64,000 nt of DNA from CAZZCU01 sp964652825. Its GTDB lineage: Bacteria; Bdellovibrionota_B; Oligoflexia; Oligoflexales; CAZZCU01. Shown here piece by piece: positions 6,492-14,635 of this stretch. The stretch's first letter is position 1. The number at the start of each line of letters is the position of its first letter. The position numbers were made by a program, and so were the translations under genes. The stretch spans positions 124,001 through 188,000 of the forward strand of contig CAZZCU010000002.1 in assembly GCA_964652825.1 (NCBI GenBank), in the 5' to 3' direction. The notes beneath the pieces are model-generated. The model saw only the letters and a program-made list of their open reading frames with translations, was not told the origin of the DNA and ran no database searches.

Positions 6492-8825
6492 TCATCGGGA
6501 CGTGAAATCAAATTCCAGATCGTTGTCCGCCAGACGTACTACCGCTTTGCCGCCGCCAACAAGCTTGCCGTATAGCAGCTCATCAACCAGGCGTTTTTTG
6601 AGGCGATCGTTAATCACGCGAGCCAACGGGCGCGCGCCAAAAGCAACATCATAACCTTTGTCGGCAAGCCACTCGCGCGCCTTGGGCGTCACCACCAGCA
6701 CGACATGCTTCTCACCCAGACGCGTGTTTACCTCGGCGATGAATTTATCGACAATATTGAGCACGATATCCTTGGACAACGGCGCGAATTGCACCACCGC
6801 GTCAATGCGATTGCGAAACTCAGGTGTAAAGGCGTTCTTGATCGCTTCGTTGAAGCCGGTGACTTCGCCCGGGGCGCGATCAAAACCAATCGTACCGGCA
6901 CTCATCTCGCGCGCGCCGACATTGCTGGTCATGATGATGATGACATTGCGGAAATCGCTTTTGCGTCCGTTACTATCGGTGAGCGAGCCGTGATCAAGAA
7001 CCTGCAATAGGATATTGTGCAAATCCGGATGCGCCTTCTCGATCTCATCCAATAACAACACCGCATGCGGCGTCTTGTTGATCGCATCGGTCAGCAAACC
7101 GCCTTGATCATAGCCGACATATCCAGGCGGTGCGCCGATCAAACGCGACACTGTATGCCGTTCCATGTATTCGCTCATGTCGTAGCGAATAAATTCCACG
7201 CCCATGATGTGAGCAAGTTGTTTCGCGACTTCGGTTTTCCCAACCCCCGTCGGACCGGTAAACAGAAAGCTGCCGATCGGTCGCCCTTCAGGTCCCAGAC
7301 CGGAGCGCGCTACTTTCACCGCCGCCACCACCGCATCGATCGCGGTATCCTGACCGAAGACCACCTGTTTCAGGCGCGGCGCCAGTTCGCGCAGTGCTTC
7401 TTTTTCCGTCGAGCTGACGCGTTGCGGCGGTACTTTGGCGATTTTCGCGATCACTGCCTGAATATGATCCACATTCACCGGCCGTGGTTTCTTGCCGGTG
7501 GTTTTCAATGCCAACATCGCTCCGACTTCGTCGATGACATCGATGGCTTTATCCGGCAACTTGCGATCGCTGATATATTTGGCCGACAATTCCACGGCAG
7601 CGCGCAGGCTTTCGGCGGAATAACGAACACCATGAAAATCTTCGTAGTGTTTCTTAAGCCCTTTCAAAATTTCAACAGTGTCGGGGATCGTCGGCTCCTC
7701 GATCTCAATCTTCTGAAAACGCCGCGTTAACGCATGATCGTGCTCAAAATGCGCGCGAAATTCTTTGTAAGTGGTGGAGCCGATACAACGCAAATCGCCA
7801 GAGGATAACGCCGGTTTCAACAAATTGGAGGCATCCAACGCGCCGCCGCTAACCGCACCGGCACCAATCACCGTATGAATCTCATCGATAAATAAAATGC
7901 CACGATCAATCCGTTTAAGAGCTTTGATCACGCCTTTCAGACGCTGTTCAAAGTCACCACGGAATTTAGAGCCGGCAACCAAAGCACCCATATCAAGCGC
8001 AAAGATTTTCGCGCCTTTGAGCGCCTCCGGTACTTTACCTTGCACGACACGTTGCGCCAGACCCTCGACGATCGCGGTTTTACCAACCCCGGCATCGCCG
8101 ATCAGTAGGGGATTATTTTTGCGACGACGCGACAACACCTGAATCGTGCGATCGATTTCATGATCGCGGCCGATCAACGGATCGATTTTGCCGGCTTCGG
8201 CTTTGGCGCATAAATCCACCGCATATAACCGCAGAGGATTGTGACGACCAGGCTGCTGCTCGTCCTGATCCGCCGCGGCCGCGTCATTCGCTTCGCCTTC
8301 GCTATCGGCACGCGCATCATCATGATTCTCCGTCGATGATGGACCAATCGCCTGCGGTAGCGGGCCAGCACCAGCGCCGTCATCATCAGCAGGCACCTTA
8401 CGCACGCCGTGCGAGACAAAATTGACGATATCAAAGCGGCTGATGTTTTGGATTTGCATATAGTAAGCCGCGAATGACTCGGGCTCAGAAAACAACGAGA
8501 TTAAAATATTGGCGCCAACGATTTGATTCTTGCCGGCAGCGCGTACATGCTGAACAGCGCGCTGAATCACCCGCTGAAACGCAACGGTCGGCTGCGGCAA
8601 TTGTCCCGAACCCAGACGCGCGGTCGGCAGATGCTGCTCGAAAAATTCATCGAGATACTCACGGGTTTTTTTCAACGAACCACCGGCGGCACGAATCGCT
8701 TCGGCGGCGGTCTTGTTATGCAGCAATGCATAAAGCACGTGCTCGACCGTGACAAACTCGTGGCCACGCCGCGCGGCTTCGCTCACCGCTAAGTTCAGGC
8801 TGACTTCGAGTTCGTGACTAATCAT
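6492..8825 (-). CDS. clpA: ATP-dependent Clp protease ATP-binding subunit ClpA
   Basis: ClpA is the hexameric AAA+ unfoldase that feeds substrates to ClpP. The 777-residue protein has the N-terminal Clp_N double repeat (about 1-140), then an unusually acidic, low-complexity linker (about 145-195). AAA+ domain 1 has Walker A GDAGVGKT at 243-250 and Walker B LFIDE at 311-315. Domain 2 has Walker A GPTGVGKT near 524-531 and Walker B LLLDE near 590. A TIGFDR segment in domain 2 matches the IGF/IGL loop that docks ClpP. clpS lies 3 bases upstream, the standard adaptor-unfoldase pairing. No clpP is in the window. Confidence 0.98.
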   Translation of the reverse strand: MISHELEVSLNLAVSEAARRGHEFVTVEHVLYALLHNKTAAEAIRAAGGSLKKTREYLDEFFEQHLPTARLGSGQLPQPTVAFQRVIQRAVQHVRAAGKNQIVGANILISLFSEPESFAAYYMQIQNISRFDIVNFVSHGVRKVPADDDGAGAGPLPQAIGPSSTENHDDARADSEGEANDAAAADQDEQQPGRHNPLRLYAVDLCAKAEAGKIDPLIGRDHEIDRTIQVLSRRRKNNPLLIGDAGVGKTAIVEGLAQRVVQGKVPEALKGAKIFALDMGALVAGSKFRGDFEQRLKGVIKALKRIDRGILFIDEIHTVIGAGAVSGGALDASNLLKPALSSGDLRCIGSTTYKEFRAHFEHDHALTRRFQKIEIEEPTIPDTVEILKGLKKHYEDFHGVRYSAESLRAAVELSAKYISDRKLPDKAIDVIDEVGAMLALKTTGKKPRPVNVDHIQAVIAKIAKVPPQRVSSTEKEALRELAPRLKQVVFGQDTAIDAVVAAVKVARSGLGPEGRPIGSFLFTGPTGVGKTEVAKQLAHIMGVEFIRYDMSEYMERHTVSRLIGAPPGYVGYDQGGLLTDAINKTPHAVLLLDEIEKAHPDLHNILLQVLDHGSLTDSNGRKSDFRNVIIIMTSNVGAREMSAGTIGFDRAPGEVTGFNEAIKNAFTPEFRNRIDAVVQFAPLSKDIVLNIVDKFIAEVNTRLGEKHVVLVVTPKAREWLADKGYDVAFGARPLARVINDRLKKRLVDELLYGKLVGGGKAVVRLADNDLEFDFTSR

Positions 8826-8828
8826 GAC

Positions 8829-9161
8829 TCAGGCTTTCTCCATGGTGCACTGCAACGGATGTTCATGCTCACGTGCAAACTCCGTCACATGCGCGACTTT
8901 GGTTTCGGCGACTTCGTAAGGATAGACACCACACAAACCGGCACCCTTATTGTGCACATTCAGCATAATCTCCGTGGCGGCAGTGTGATCTTTGCCAAAG
9001 AATTTTTCCAATACCAGCACCACAAAATCCATGGGTGTGTAATCATCATTCAACAACAAAACGCGATACAACGACGGTGGCTTAACCTTCACCTGCTTTT
9101 CGGTGACGACGCCGCTCTCGCCCTCTGTTTGTACCAGCGAACCTTTGGATTTTTCGGACAT
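8829..9161 (-). CDS. clpS: ATP-dependent Clp protease adaptor ClpS
   Basis: ClpS (110 residues) recognises N-degrons and delivers them to ClpA. The family core is clear: YRVLLLNDDYTPMDFVVLVL near 33-52, then MLNVHNKGAGLCGVYPYEVAETK. The N-terminal 30 residues form a charged, flexible arm like that needed for ClpA engagement. The ribosome site AAGAGG lies 9 bases before the ATG. The clpA start follows the stop by 3 bases, so translation is probably coupled. A TTGACA at 9263-9268 (minus) could be a -35, but I see no -10 at the right distance. Confidence 0.98.
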   Translation of the reverse strand: MSEKSKGSLVQTEGESGVVTEKQVKVKPPSLYRVLLLNDDYTPMDFVVLVLEKFFGKDHTAATEIMLNVHNKGAGLCGVYPYEVAETKVAHVTEFAREHEHPLQCTMEKA

Positions 9162-9280
9162 GCGGGATACCTCTTATCTGCTACGTAGGGGTCGGTGATT
9201 CTCATAAATTGCCCTGGAGAATCCACAGATCCTATTATGCACGATAAGACAGAATAGTCTCGTGTCAACCTTATATAAGA

Positions 9281-10156
9281 TTAGGGGGCGGCCATGCTCG
9301 GATGGTACTCAAATTCCAGGGCCGTGCCAGCTTGCTTGTCAGCCGGACACTGCTCAACAGCGCAGCTGTAGGCAAACCGCATATCATCACGTGTATCCCA
9401 GACCCGACGGCTGTCGAGAGGACTGTTCGGGTGGAAATCCGTGGTACGGAAGTAACCTAGACCGATAGGGTTGGCGATAAATGCCGGGTTCTCCAAATCG
9501 GCTCCCATAAACACCGTCCAGGCGTTCTCCGGGAACGGCTCACGCAATTTGTTCTTCCAGCCGGAGGGGGCAGTCTTGGCAACCATCCACTCGCCTTTGC
9601 TAAAACCATGCAATGAGCCGCGCGACCACGGCGAATCGGAAATATGATGCCAGAACAAGCGCAACGTGGTGGTCTGGCCACAGACACAGGTATTGTCGAG
9701 CTGGCCGTCCCTATAGGTACTTTTGGCGCTCTTGATGATTTCGCGCATACTGTTTTGCTTCGAGGGCGAAACACGTTGAATGTAATAAGTAAACTGTGAA
9801 TCATCGCCGGCGTTCGAGCCGTCATAGCCAACTTTGAGCGACACCAATGACTGGGTGGCCGAGCCGCTGATATCGCCATAACCACTGCCGATCGGGCGAC
9901 CGGTGTTGTCGTCTATACCATCACCATTAGCGTCCACGATGGGCAGACCAGTGGCGTCGTCCTTACCATCGCCATCAGCATCGACCATGGGGACATCCTC
10001 CCAACCGGTATGGGGGCCGTTGGGGTTTGGCTTGGCATCATCGGTGAGTTTGTTACGGCTGGGCGAAGCGCCAGTAAAACCAGCATCGTTACAGCCGGCA
10101 AAAACCAGCATAGCGATGATGATAAAACCATATAAGCTGATAACACGCGCAAACAT
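9281..10156 (-). CDS. Lipoprotein with thrombospondin type 3-like acidic repeats
   Basis: The 291-residue product starts at the ATG at 10154-10156 (GAGACGG upstream). The signal ends in the lipobox VFAGC. After a linker come two tandem calcium-loop-like repeats (DADGDGKDDATGLP and DANGDGIDDNTGRP), as in thrombospondin type 3 or OmpA-linker calcium repeats. The C-terminal 190 residues contain four cysteines (NTCVCG, SCAVEQC) and aromatic-rich stretches but match no family that I recognise. It is probably outer-membrane or surface anchored. It is transcribed apart from clpS and motB. Confidence 0.75.
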   Translation of the reverse strand: MFARVISLYGFIIIAMLVFAGCNDAGFTGASPSRNKLTDDAKPNPNGPHTGWEDVPMVDADGDGKDDATGLPIVDANGDGIDDNTGRPIGSGYGDISGSATQSLVSLKVGYDGSNAGDDSQFTYYIQRVSPSKQNSMREIIKSAKSTYRDGQLDNTCVCGQTTTLRLFWHHISDSPWSRGSLHGFSKGEWMVAKTAPSGWKNKLREPFPENAWTVFMGADLENPAFIANPIGLGYFRTTDFHPNSPLDSRRVWDTRDDMRFAYSCAVEQCPADKQAGTALEFEYHPSMAAP

Positions 10157-10244
10157 AGTCCGTCTCAAAACAAAGTTAGTGATTAGGTCTAAATGTCCTA
10201 TCGGTTCAAGCCACCACAAACTTTAGATTAATCACAAAATTCAC

Positions 10245-10272
10245 ATATTATTTATTAAAATCAATATGTTAA
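10245..10272 (-). promoter_or_regulatory. Putative promoter of the TSP3-like lipoprotein gene
   Basis: TTAACA (10267-10272) and TAATAT (10245-10250) are separated by 16 bases on the minus strand, within a very AT-rich intergenic stretch between motB and the lipoprotein gene. Confidence 0.4.
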
Positions 10273-10278
10273 AGATAT

Positions 10279-10953
10279 TTACTGGAGCCGAATCACCACG
10301 CGGCGATTGGTGGCACGCGCGGCTTCCAGCTCGCGACCGGTTTTGCCGACGATGACGATTTTGGGGCGTGTATGTGCATAAGACACCACCGACATACGCT
10401 GCTCGGCGACGCCGCGGCGGCGGAACTGCCGCAACAAGGTAATCCCGCGTGCCGAACTTAAATCCCAATTGGTCTTAAAAGTACCCATGCCACTAAGCGG
10501 CGTATCATCGGTGTGGCCTTCAAAAATAATTGAATACTTATCGGGGGATTGCGCGATCATCGTCATCACCTGCTCTGTCACCGCGGCAAAATCAGGATTG
10601 GGATCAGCGGAGCCAACGGCAAACACAAGGCGATCGCTGAATTCGATCGCCACACCATCAAGATCAAAAGATACATGCGCGACATGATCAAGTTTGCGTT
10701 TTTTGATTTCGGCATCGATGCTTTGGGAGATGGATTTAAGATTTTGTTGCGACTTTGCCTTGGCAACAACTTTTGCCGCCATGCCTTCGTTGAGATTATC
10801 GAATTTTTGTTTATCGATTTTTGACATCGACAGCATCAACGCGAAGAAGCTCAACAGGATAATGGTCATGTCGGAAAACGACATCAGCCACAACCCGTCA
10901 CCTTTGCGAGTTTTTAAACGCCGCGGTTTAAGTTGCTGATACGGATCGTTCAT
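10279..10953 (-). CDS. motB: MotB-like stator protein with OmpA peptidoglycan-binding domain
   Basis: The 224-residue protein has one transmembrane helix (about 22-44) with WLMSFSDMTIILLSFF. D28 sits where the proton- or sodium-binding Asp of MotB/PomB lies. A helical linker follows, then an OmpA-like domain with IIFEGHTDDTP that anchors stators to peptidoglycan. It follows motA by 14 bases on the same strand. The pair would form a MotA5B2 ion-driven rotary motor. No flagellar, chemotaxis or gliding gene is nearby, so it may serve a flagellum encoded elsewhere or another envelope machine. Confidence 0.92.
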   Translation of the reverse strand: MNDPYQQLKPRRLKTRKGDGLWLMSFSDMTIILLSFFALMLSMSKIDKQKFDNLNEGMAAKVVAKAKSQQNLKSISQSIDAEIKKRKLDHVAHVSFDLDGVAIEFSDRLVFAVGSADPNPDFAAVTEQVMTMIAQSPDKYSIIFEGHTDDTPLSGMGTFKTNWDLSSARGITLLRQFRRRGVAEQRMSVVSYAHTRPKIVIVGKTGRELEAARATNRRVVIRLQ

Positions 10954-10967
10954 TGCCTGCGCCGATC

Positions 10968-11747
10968 TTAAGCTGGCCGTGCCTGGGTTTGCTTGTCGGT
11001 GTTTGCAACACCGGTACCGTAGGTCTTCATGATATCTTTGAGGTGAACGGAGGATTTTTTATTTTTGAGGTGCAAAACACCTTCCAATACCATCATGTCG
11101 ACTTCGTACATCTTCTCGGCCTCGATCGCGATTTTTTCGCCAAACGGTCCGTACAATGCCGTGCCGAGAAACAATCCATAGAGAGTAGTCACCAACGCCA
11201 TGGCCATACCGCTACCGATACTGGCCGGGTCCTGAAGATTGGAAAGCATCGCGATCAAGCCGACCAAGGTACCGATCATGCCCACGCCAGGACACACCCG
11301 CGCCATATTCTCAAATAAGCTGCTGGCAGCAGCCATCTGCATCTGCTTGGTCTGAATCCGGGCCGCCAGATTGTGGCGGATTTCCTCAGGAGTGAAATCA
11401 TTAACGATCAACGACAAGCCATCACGCATCAGACTGTAGCTCACCCGGTCGCGAATTTTGATCAATGCACCGATACCTTCCGAACGCACCAGCGCCGAGC
11501 CATGGGTAAGAACGTTGACGACTTCGACCTGTGTGCGGCGATTGACGGCAAACATCGCCCGGAACAAGGTCGCCAAGCCCATGCCGAAATCCTTGAGCGT
11601 GTATGACAACAACATCACGCTCGGTGGGCACAAGCCGACCATCACAATCGCAGCCGGTTCCATGTAACCACGAAAACCGGTGTGTGGCGCCGTGAGGACG
11701 AAGTACACACAATAAGCGATGCCGCTAATACCAAGAAGCGGAGACAC
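10968..11747 (-). CDS. motA: MotA/TolQ/ExbB-family stator channel protein
   Basis: The start is taken as the GTG at 11745-11747 (CGGAG 10 bases upstream), giving 259 residues; the frame also opens at a TTG at 11777 without a ribosome site. The N-terminus SPLLGISGIAYCVYFVL is a typical first MotA helix. The C-terminal pair of helices includes CPGVGMIGTLVGLIAML and SGMAMALVTTLYGLFLGTAL, the conserved MotA core. A large cytoplasmic loop (about 60-150) lies between the helix pairs, as in MotA rather than TolQ. It is paired with the downstream motB. Confidence 0.92.
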   Translation of the reverse strand: MSPLLGISGIAYCVYFVLTAPHTGFRGYMEPAAIVMVGLCPPSVMLLSYTLKDFGMGLATLFRAMFAVNRRTQVEVVNVLTHGSALVRSEGIGALIKIRDRVSYSLMRDGLSLIVNDFTPEEIRHNLAARIQTKQMQMAAASSLFENMARVCPGVGMIGTLVGLIAMLSNLQDPASIGSGMAMALVTTLYGLFLGTALYGPFGEKIAIEAEKMYEVDMMVLEGVLHLKNKKSSVHLKDIMKTYGTGVANTDKQTQARPA

Positions 11748-12089
11748 TATATTTTTACTCCGTGTAGTTGGAAGCAATGTTGCGTGGGAAAGCTTATCTA
11801 TAAGTATGAAGCGGTCGCTACGCGAAGTCAGCAGGCAAAGATTGCCGAGCGCAAGCAGGATGTCATTTCGTCAGTGGTTTTTATTGCTTCTGGAATTTGT
11901 TTTTGGATTCTCGAAAACGCGGATTGACACTCTGGAAAATGAATGTTATCCCAATCTTATCAGTAATTAATGCAGTTTTTTGAGTATTTTAGCTCCCGCG
12001 GAAGGCATTGACACGCTTGCATGTAAAGATGCATTAATCAGCGAGCTTTTGCCATTCTGGAACGAATGATGGTTTAGGAGACACAGGCT
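11748..12089. other. 342-base intergenic region between motA and the XRE/pseudo-ImmA gene
   Basis: The two flanking genes diverge from this region. Apart from the promoter-like pair at 12008-12037 I see no gene, hairpin or repeat. Short reading frames here lack ribosome sites and family-like sequence. Confidence 0.6.
12008..12037 (+). promoter_or_regulatory. Putative promoter of the XRE/pseudo-ImmA gene
   Basis: A perfect -35 TTGACA (12008-12013) is followed after 18 bases by CATTAA (12032-12037), a weak -10. The predicted start is about 45 bases before the ATG. Confidence 0.35.
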
Positions 12090-13001
12090 GTGAAGAAAAC
12101 ATCCGACATCAAGTATCCAAGCTCGGCCAATTTGTTTCAGTTTTGCCGTTTAGTTTTGGATCACAAATTCGGTGGCGTCCGTGTCATCGATCAGGACGTT
12201 GGACAGATTCTCGGCTTCGACCCCGCCGATTGTAGTCACTGGAAAAAGGGCAAAAAAAATATCCGCTCCATCCAAGCCATGAAATCCATCGCTGAGCATT
12301 TGGGCGTCGACGAGCGCCTGGTGGTTGATGTCGCGGCCGGCGAGCTGGACGAGAACGAGGCGTTTTTTGAATACACCGGTTACGGGGCTTTTGATATCGA
12401 CCCCAAGCTGGTGGAAGCAGCCAAGAAGGATTTTTATCGCAAGAATGCCAGCAATTGGTCGAAGGAAAAGGAACAAGAGTTCAAGATGTCGCTGGATATC
12501 GATGAACCGATGCTCGATGAACTGGTCAAGGACATACACGCCAAAATTAATTTCTCCGAGGCACCTTTATATTTACCCGAAGTCGCCGGTCACTACACTG
12601 AAATTAAATTCGCGACCACCACGCCCCCGGAAGATCCCACAAAAATCAAAGTCGAACACGAAACCAAAGATAACACTCACACCATCCAGTATCCGCAAGG
12701 CACCGAAGCTCGTCCATACGTGCGTTTTCGGATTGCGGCTAGCATGGGCCATTACTTTATCGCGCAAAAACGTCGTCTCCATGCCGCCGACCTTGATGAA
12801 TCGGCAAGATATGTCCTCGACGTACAGGCGAATTTATTCGCGGCTAAACTGTTGACGCCGGCGAATCTGATTCGCAAAGAGATGCAGCAGATCAATGTCG
12901 CCAAAGATATTATCAGTCAGTTAGCCGAAATCTTCTGGGTATCGAAGACCTTTATGAATCGGCGCTTAAAAGTTATCTTGCAAAACCAATCCGCAATTTA
13001 G
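12090..13001 (+). CDS. XRE-like regulator fused to a degenerate ImmA/IrrE domain
   Basis: The 303-residue protein has an N-terminal helix-turn-helix-like region (about 15-85: VGQILGFDPADCSHWKKGKK then a SIAEHLGVDE helix). The C-terminal half (about 150-290) has the layout of the ImmA/IrrE (DUF955) metallopeptidase fold. The zinc site is broken. The canonical RFTIAHELGHY appears as RFRIAASMGHY (212-222), so the first His and catalytic Glu are Ala217 and Ser218. The Glu of the EAN-FAA motif is Gln246 (VQANLFAAKLLTP). Only H221 remains. It is probably a regulator or sensor without protease activity (inference). It stands alone, converging with the AraC gene. Confidence 0.75.
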   Translation: MKKTSDIKYPSSANLFQFCRLVLDHKFGGVRVIDQDVGQILGFDPADCSHWKKGKKNIRSIQAMKSIAEHLGVDERLVVDVAAGELDENEAFFEYTGYGAFDIDPKLVEAAKKDFYRKNASNWSKEKEQEFKMSLDIDEPMLDELVKDIHAKINFSEAPLYLPEVAGHYTEIKFATTTPPEDPTKIKVEHETKDNTHTIQYPQGTEARPYVRFRIAASMGHYFIAQKRRLHAADLDESARYVLDVQANLFAAKLLTPANLIRKEMQQINVAKDIISQLAEIFWVSKTFMNRRLKVILQNQSAI

Positions 13002-13009
13002 AAATTATC

Positions 13010-14092
13010 TTAGAAGTCATTTCTAAGACGGAAAGCGCTGGGGCTGGTGCCGGTCCGGCGTTTGAAGGCTGCATTGAACGCGGATTTCGTGCTGTAACCC
13101 ACATCCACCGCGATGTCAAAAATACGCGCCCGTGGTTGCTCGACCAGCAGAGTGCTTGCCTCCTCGATGCGATAACGATTGATCAGATCATAGAAGTTGG
13201 CTTTTAGACACTGGTTAATCGCCAGTGTCACCAGATACGGCTTAGTCTCGATAGCATCCGCGAGTTCGCGCAGGTTCAAGTCATGCTGCCGGTATAATTT
13301 GTTATCACCAAGAGCGGTGGTGATTTTTGCCGCCAATGTCGCCAATTCCTCCGCTGACAAGGTGGTTGAGGCTCCCTTGCCATTCGTGGTGGGACCCTGG
13401 CTCAAATCCATAATCGGCGTAAAAAATGACGACGATAAATGCGCTATCAGCGTCGTGAACGATATCGCAGTGAGAAGAATTGCATCGCTTACTGAGCCGA
13501 TCCGGTGATCCTCCAGCACAATGGCAAGCGATAACGTCACTGTGCGCGCCGCTGATAATAAACAGACAATCTCAATCCAATAATAGCTGCGTTTGCGAAT
13601 CTTGCTGTATTGCTCCTTGGCCACCGCATTATAGCGAAAAATCAGCGCCAATATCCGAACGATGACGAGCAATTTCACTAAGGTTGAAATCGCAACCGCA
13701 AGCGTGATCGCCAGTGGTTTTGCCAACGGCAACAAATAGATCAGTACAAAAATCGAGCAATAAATCGCGTATAACCAGAGAATATTAGGCAGGCGATGAT
13801 ATGGCCGCGACTTACGTGGAAATAATGATGCATCGGTGAATAAAAACAAACACAGCACCGGCAGTGGACGCAGCATCATCAACAAATTGGCAATAAGATC
13901 GGTAGACGGATCGGCTACCTCAATCTCATACAAAACGCCGGAGCTGACCGCCAGAACACCGACAAAACCAGCGACCAGATAAACCGCCGCTGCCTCGCGC
14001 CAGTGCCGGATCGAGTGAAACGCCGCCACCAGAAGCAAACCGACCTGAATGCTAAGCGTCGAAAATACAATAAGTCTGAACTGCTCCTGCAT
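13010..14092 (-). CDS. Membrane-bound AraC-family transcriptional regulator
   Basis: The start is the ATG at 14090-14092 (AAGG and GGAGGG upstream), giving 360 residues; the TTG at 14110 is less likely. About seven hydrophobic segments fill residues 1-235. A soluble linker leads to a C-terminal AraC/XylS double helix-turn-helix (about 265-358) with LRELADAIETKPYLVTLAI and the conserved IFDIAVDVGYSTKSAFNAAF...GTSPSAFR signature. The architecture suggests that the membrane part senses an envelope or lipid signal and the DNA-binding part acts from the membrane. No target can be named. It faces the XRE gene with 8 bases between stops. Confidence 0.9.
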   Translation of the reverse strand: MQEQFRLIVFSTLSIQVGLLLVAAFHSIRHWREAAAVYLVAGFVGVLAVSSGVLYEIEVADPSTDLIANLLMMLRPLPVLCLFLFTDASLFPRKSRPYHRLPNILWLYAIYCSIFVLIYLLPLAKPLAITLAVAISTLVKLLVIVRILALIFRYNAVAKEQYSKIRKRSYYWIEIVCLLSAARTVTLSLAIVLEDHRIGSVSDAILLTAISFTTLIAHLSSSFFTPIMDLSQGPTTNGKGASTTLSAEELATLAAKITTALGDNKLYRQHDLNLRELADAIETKPYLVTLAINQCLKANFYDLINRYRIEEASTLLVEQPRARIFDIAVDVGYSTKSAFNAAFKRRTGTSPSAFRLRNDF

Positions 14093-14254
14093 GAAACCTT
14101 GACCCTCCAACGGACGATCTCAGGAGTATTTGGCTTTTCCGCCAGCGTCAAGGCGCAAAAAAGTACGAGTTATGTCGACCGGACGTCCATTTCGCGTGAG
14201 CAGGACGACGTTTCACCGCGAGCGACTTACGTTTGACGGTGGAGGTGACGTAGC

Positions 14255-14635
14255 ATGAAGAAAATCAATGTGTTAGTGGTTGAGTCTGACCTCGAGCTTT
14301 TGGAGATCATCGGCTCCGTACTAGCTGTAAATGACTATAAACCAGAGTTCGCACTGACAGGAGCTTATGCTTTCGAGCGCATTATTGCCGGAGGGATCGA
14401 CGCCGTGATCAGCGACGACGCCGGGATGGATATTGATGGCTTGACGTTACTAAAGCATATACGGGCGGCGCAGTTCTCATTGCCTTTTGTTCTGCTGAGC
14501 ACCGATTTCGGGGCCAGCCAGTCGTCGTTGTCAGATGACATTCCCAAGTTGGGCAATTTTTTGATGACCAGTAAAATCGAGTTGGTGAACAACTTCAAAG
14601 AGCTGGTGGCACCAGTGCTTAACAGGACTATCTAG
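14255..14635 (+). CDS. Stand-alone CheY-like receiver domain protein
   Basis: The 126-residue protein is one receiver domain. Strand 1 reads INVLVVESDLEL, so the usual acidic pair is Glu-Ser-Asp. The phospho-acceptor region is DAVISDDAGMDIDG (about 49-62). LLST near 91-94 supplies the Thr/Ser switch, and a Lys near 108 (MTSKIEL) replaces the usual KP. Phosphorylation is possible but the site is non-standard. No histidine kinase or output domain is near. The 3' end overlaps the convergent gene at 14628 by 8 bases. Confidence 0.82.
   Translation: MKKINVLVVESDLELLEIIGSVLAVNDYKPEFALTGAYAFERIIAGGIDAVISDDAGMDIDGLTLLKHIRAAQFSLPFVLLSTDFGASQSSLSDDIPKLGNFLMTSKIELVNNFKELVAPVLNRTI

Noticed and set aside
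7065..7730. 221-codon open frame opposite clpA
   Set aside because: It lies wholly antisense to a conserved part of clpA, lacks a ribosome site and has the Arg/His/Phe-rich composition of a shadow frame.
9263..9268. TTGACA as the clpS promoter
   Set aside because: It is a perfect -35, but no -10 lies 16-18 bases downstream.
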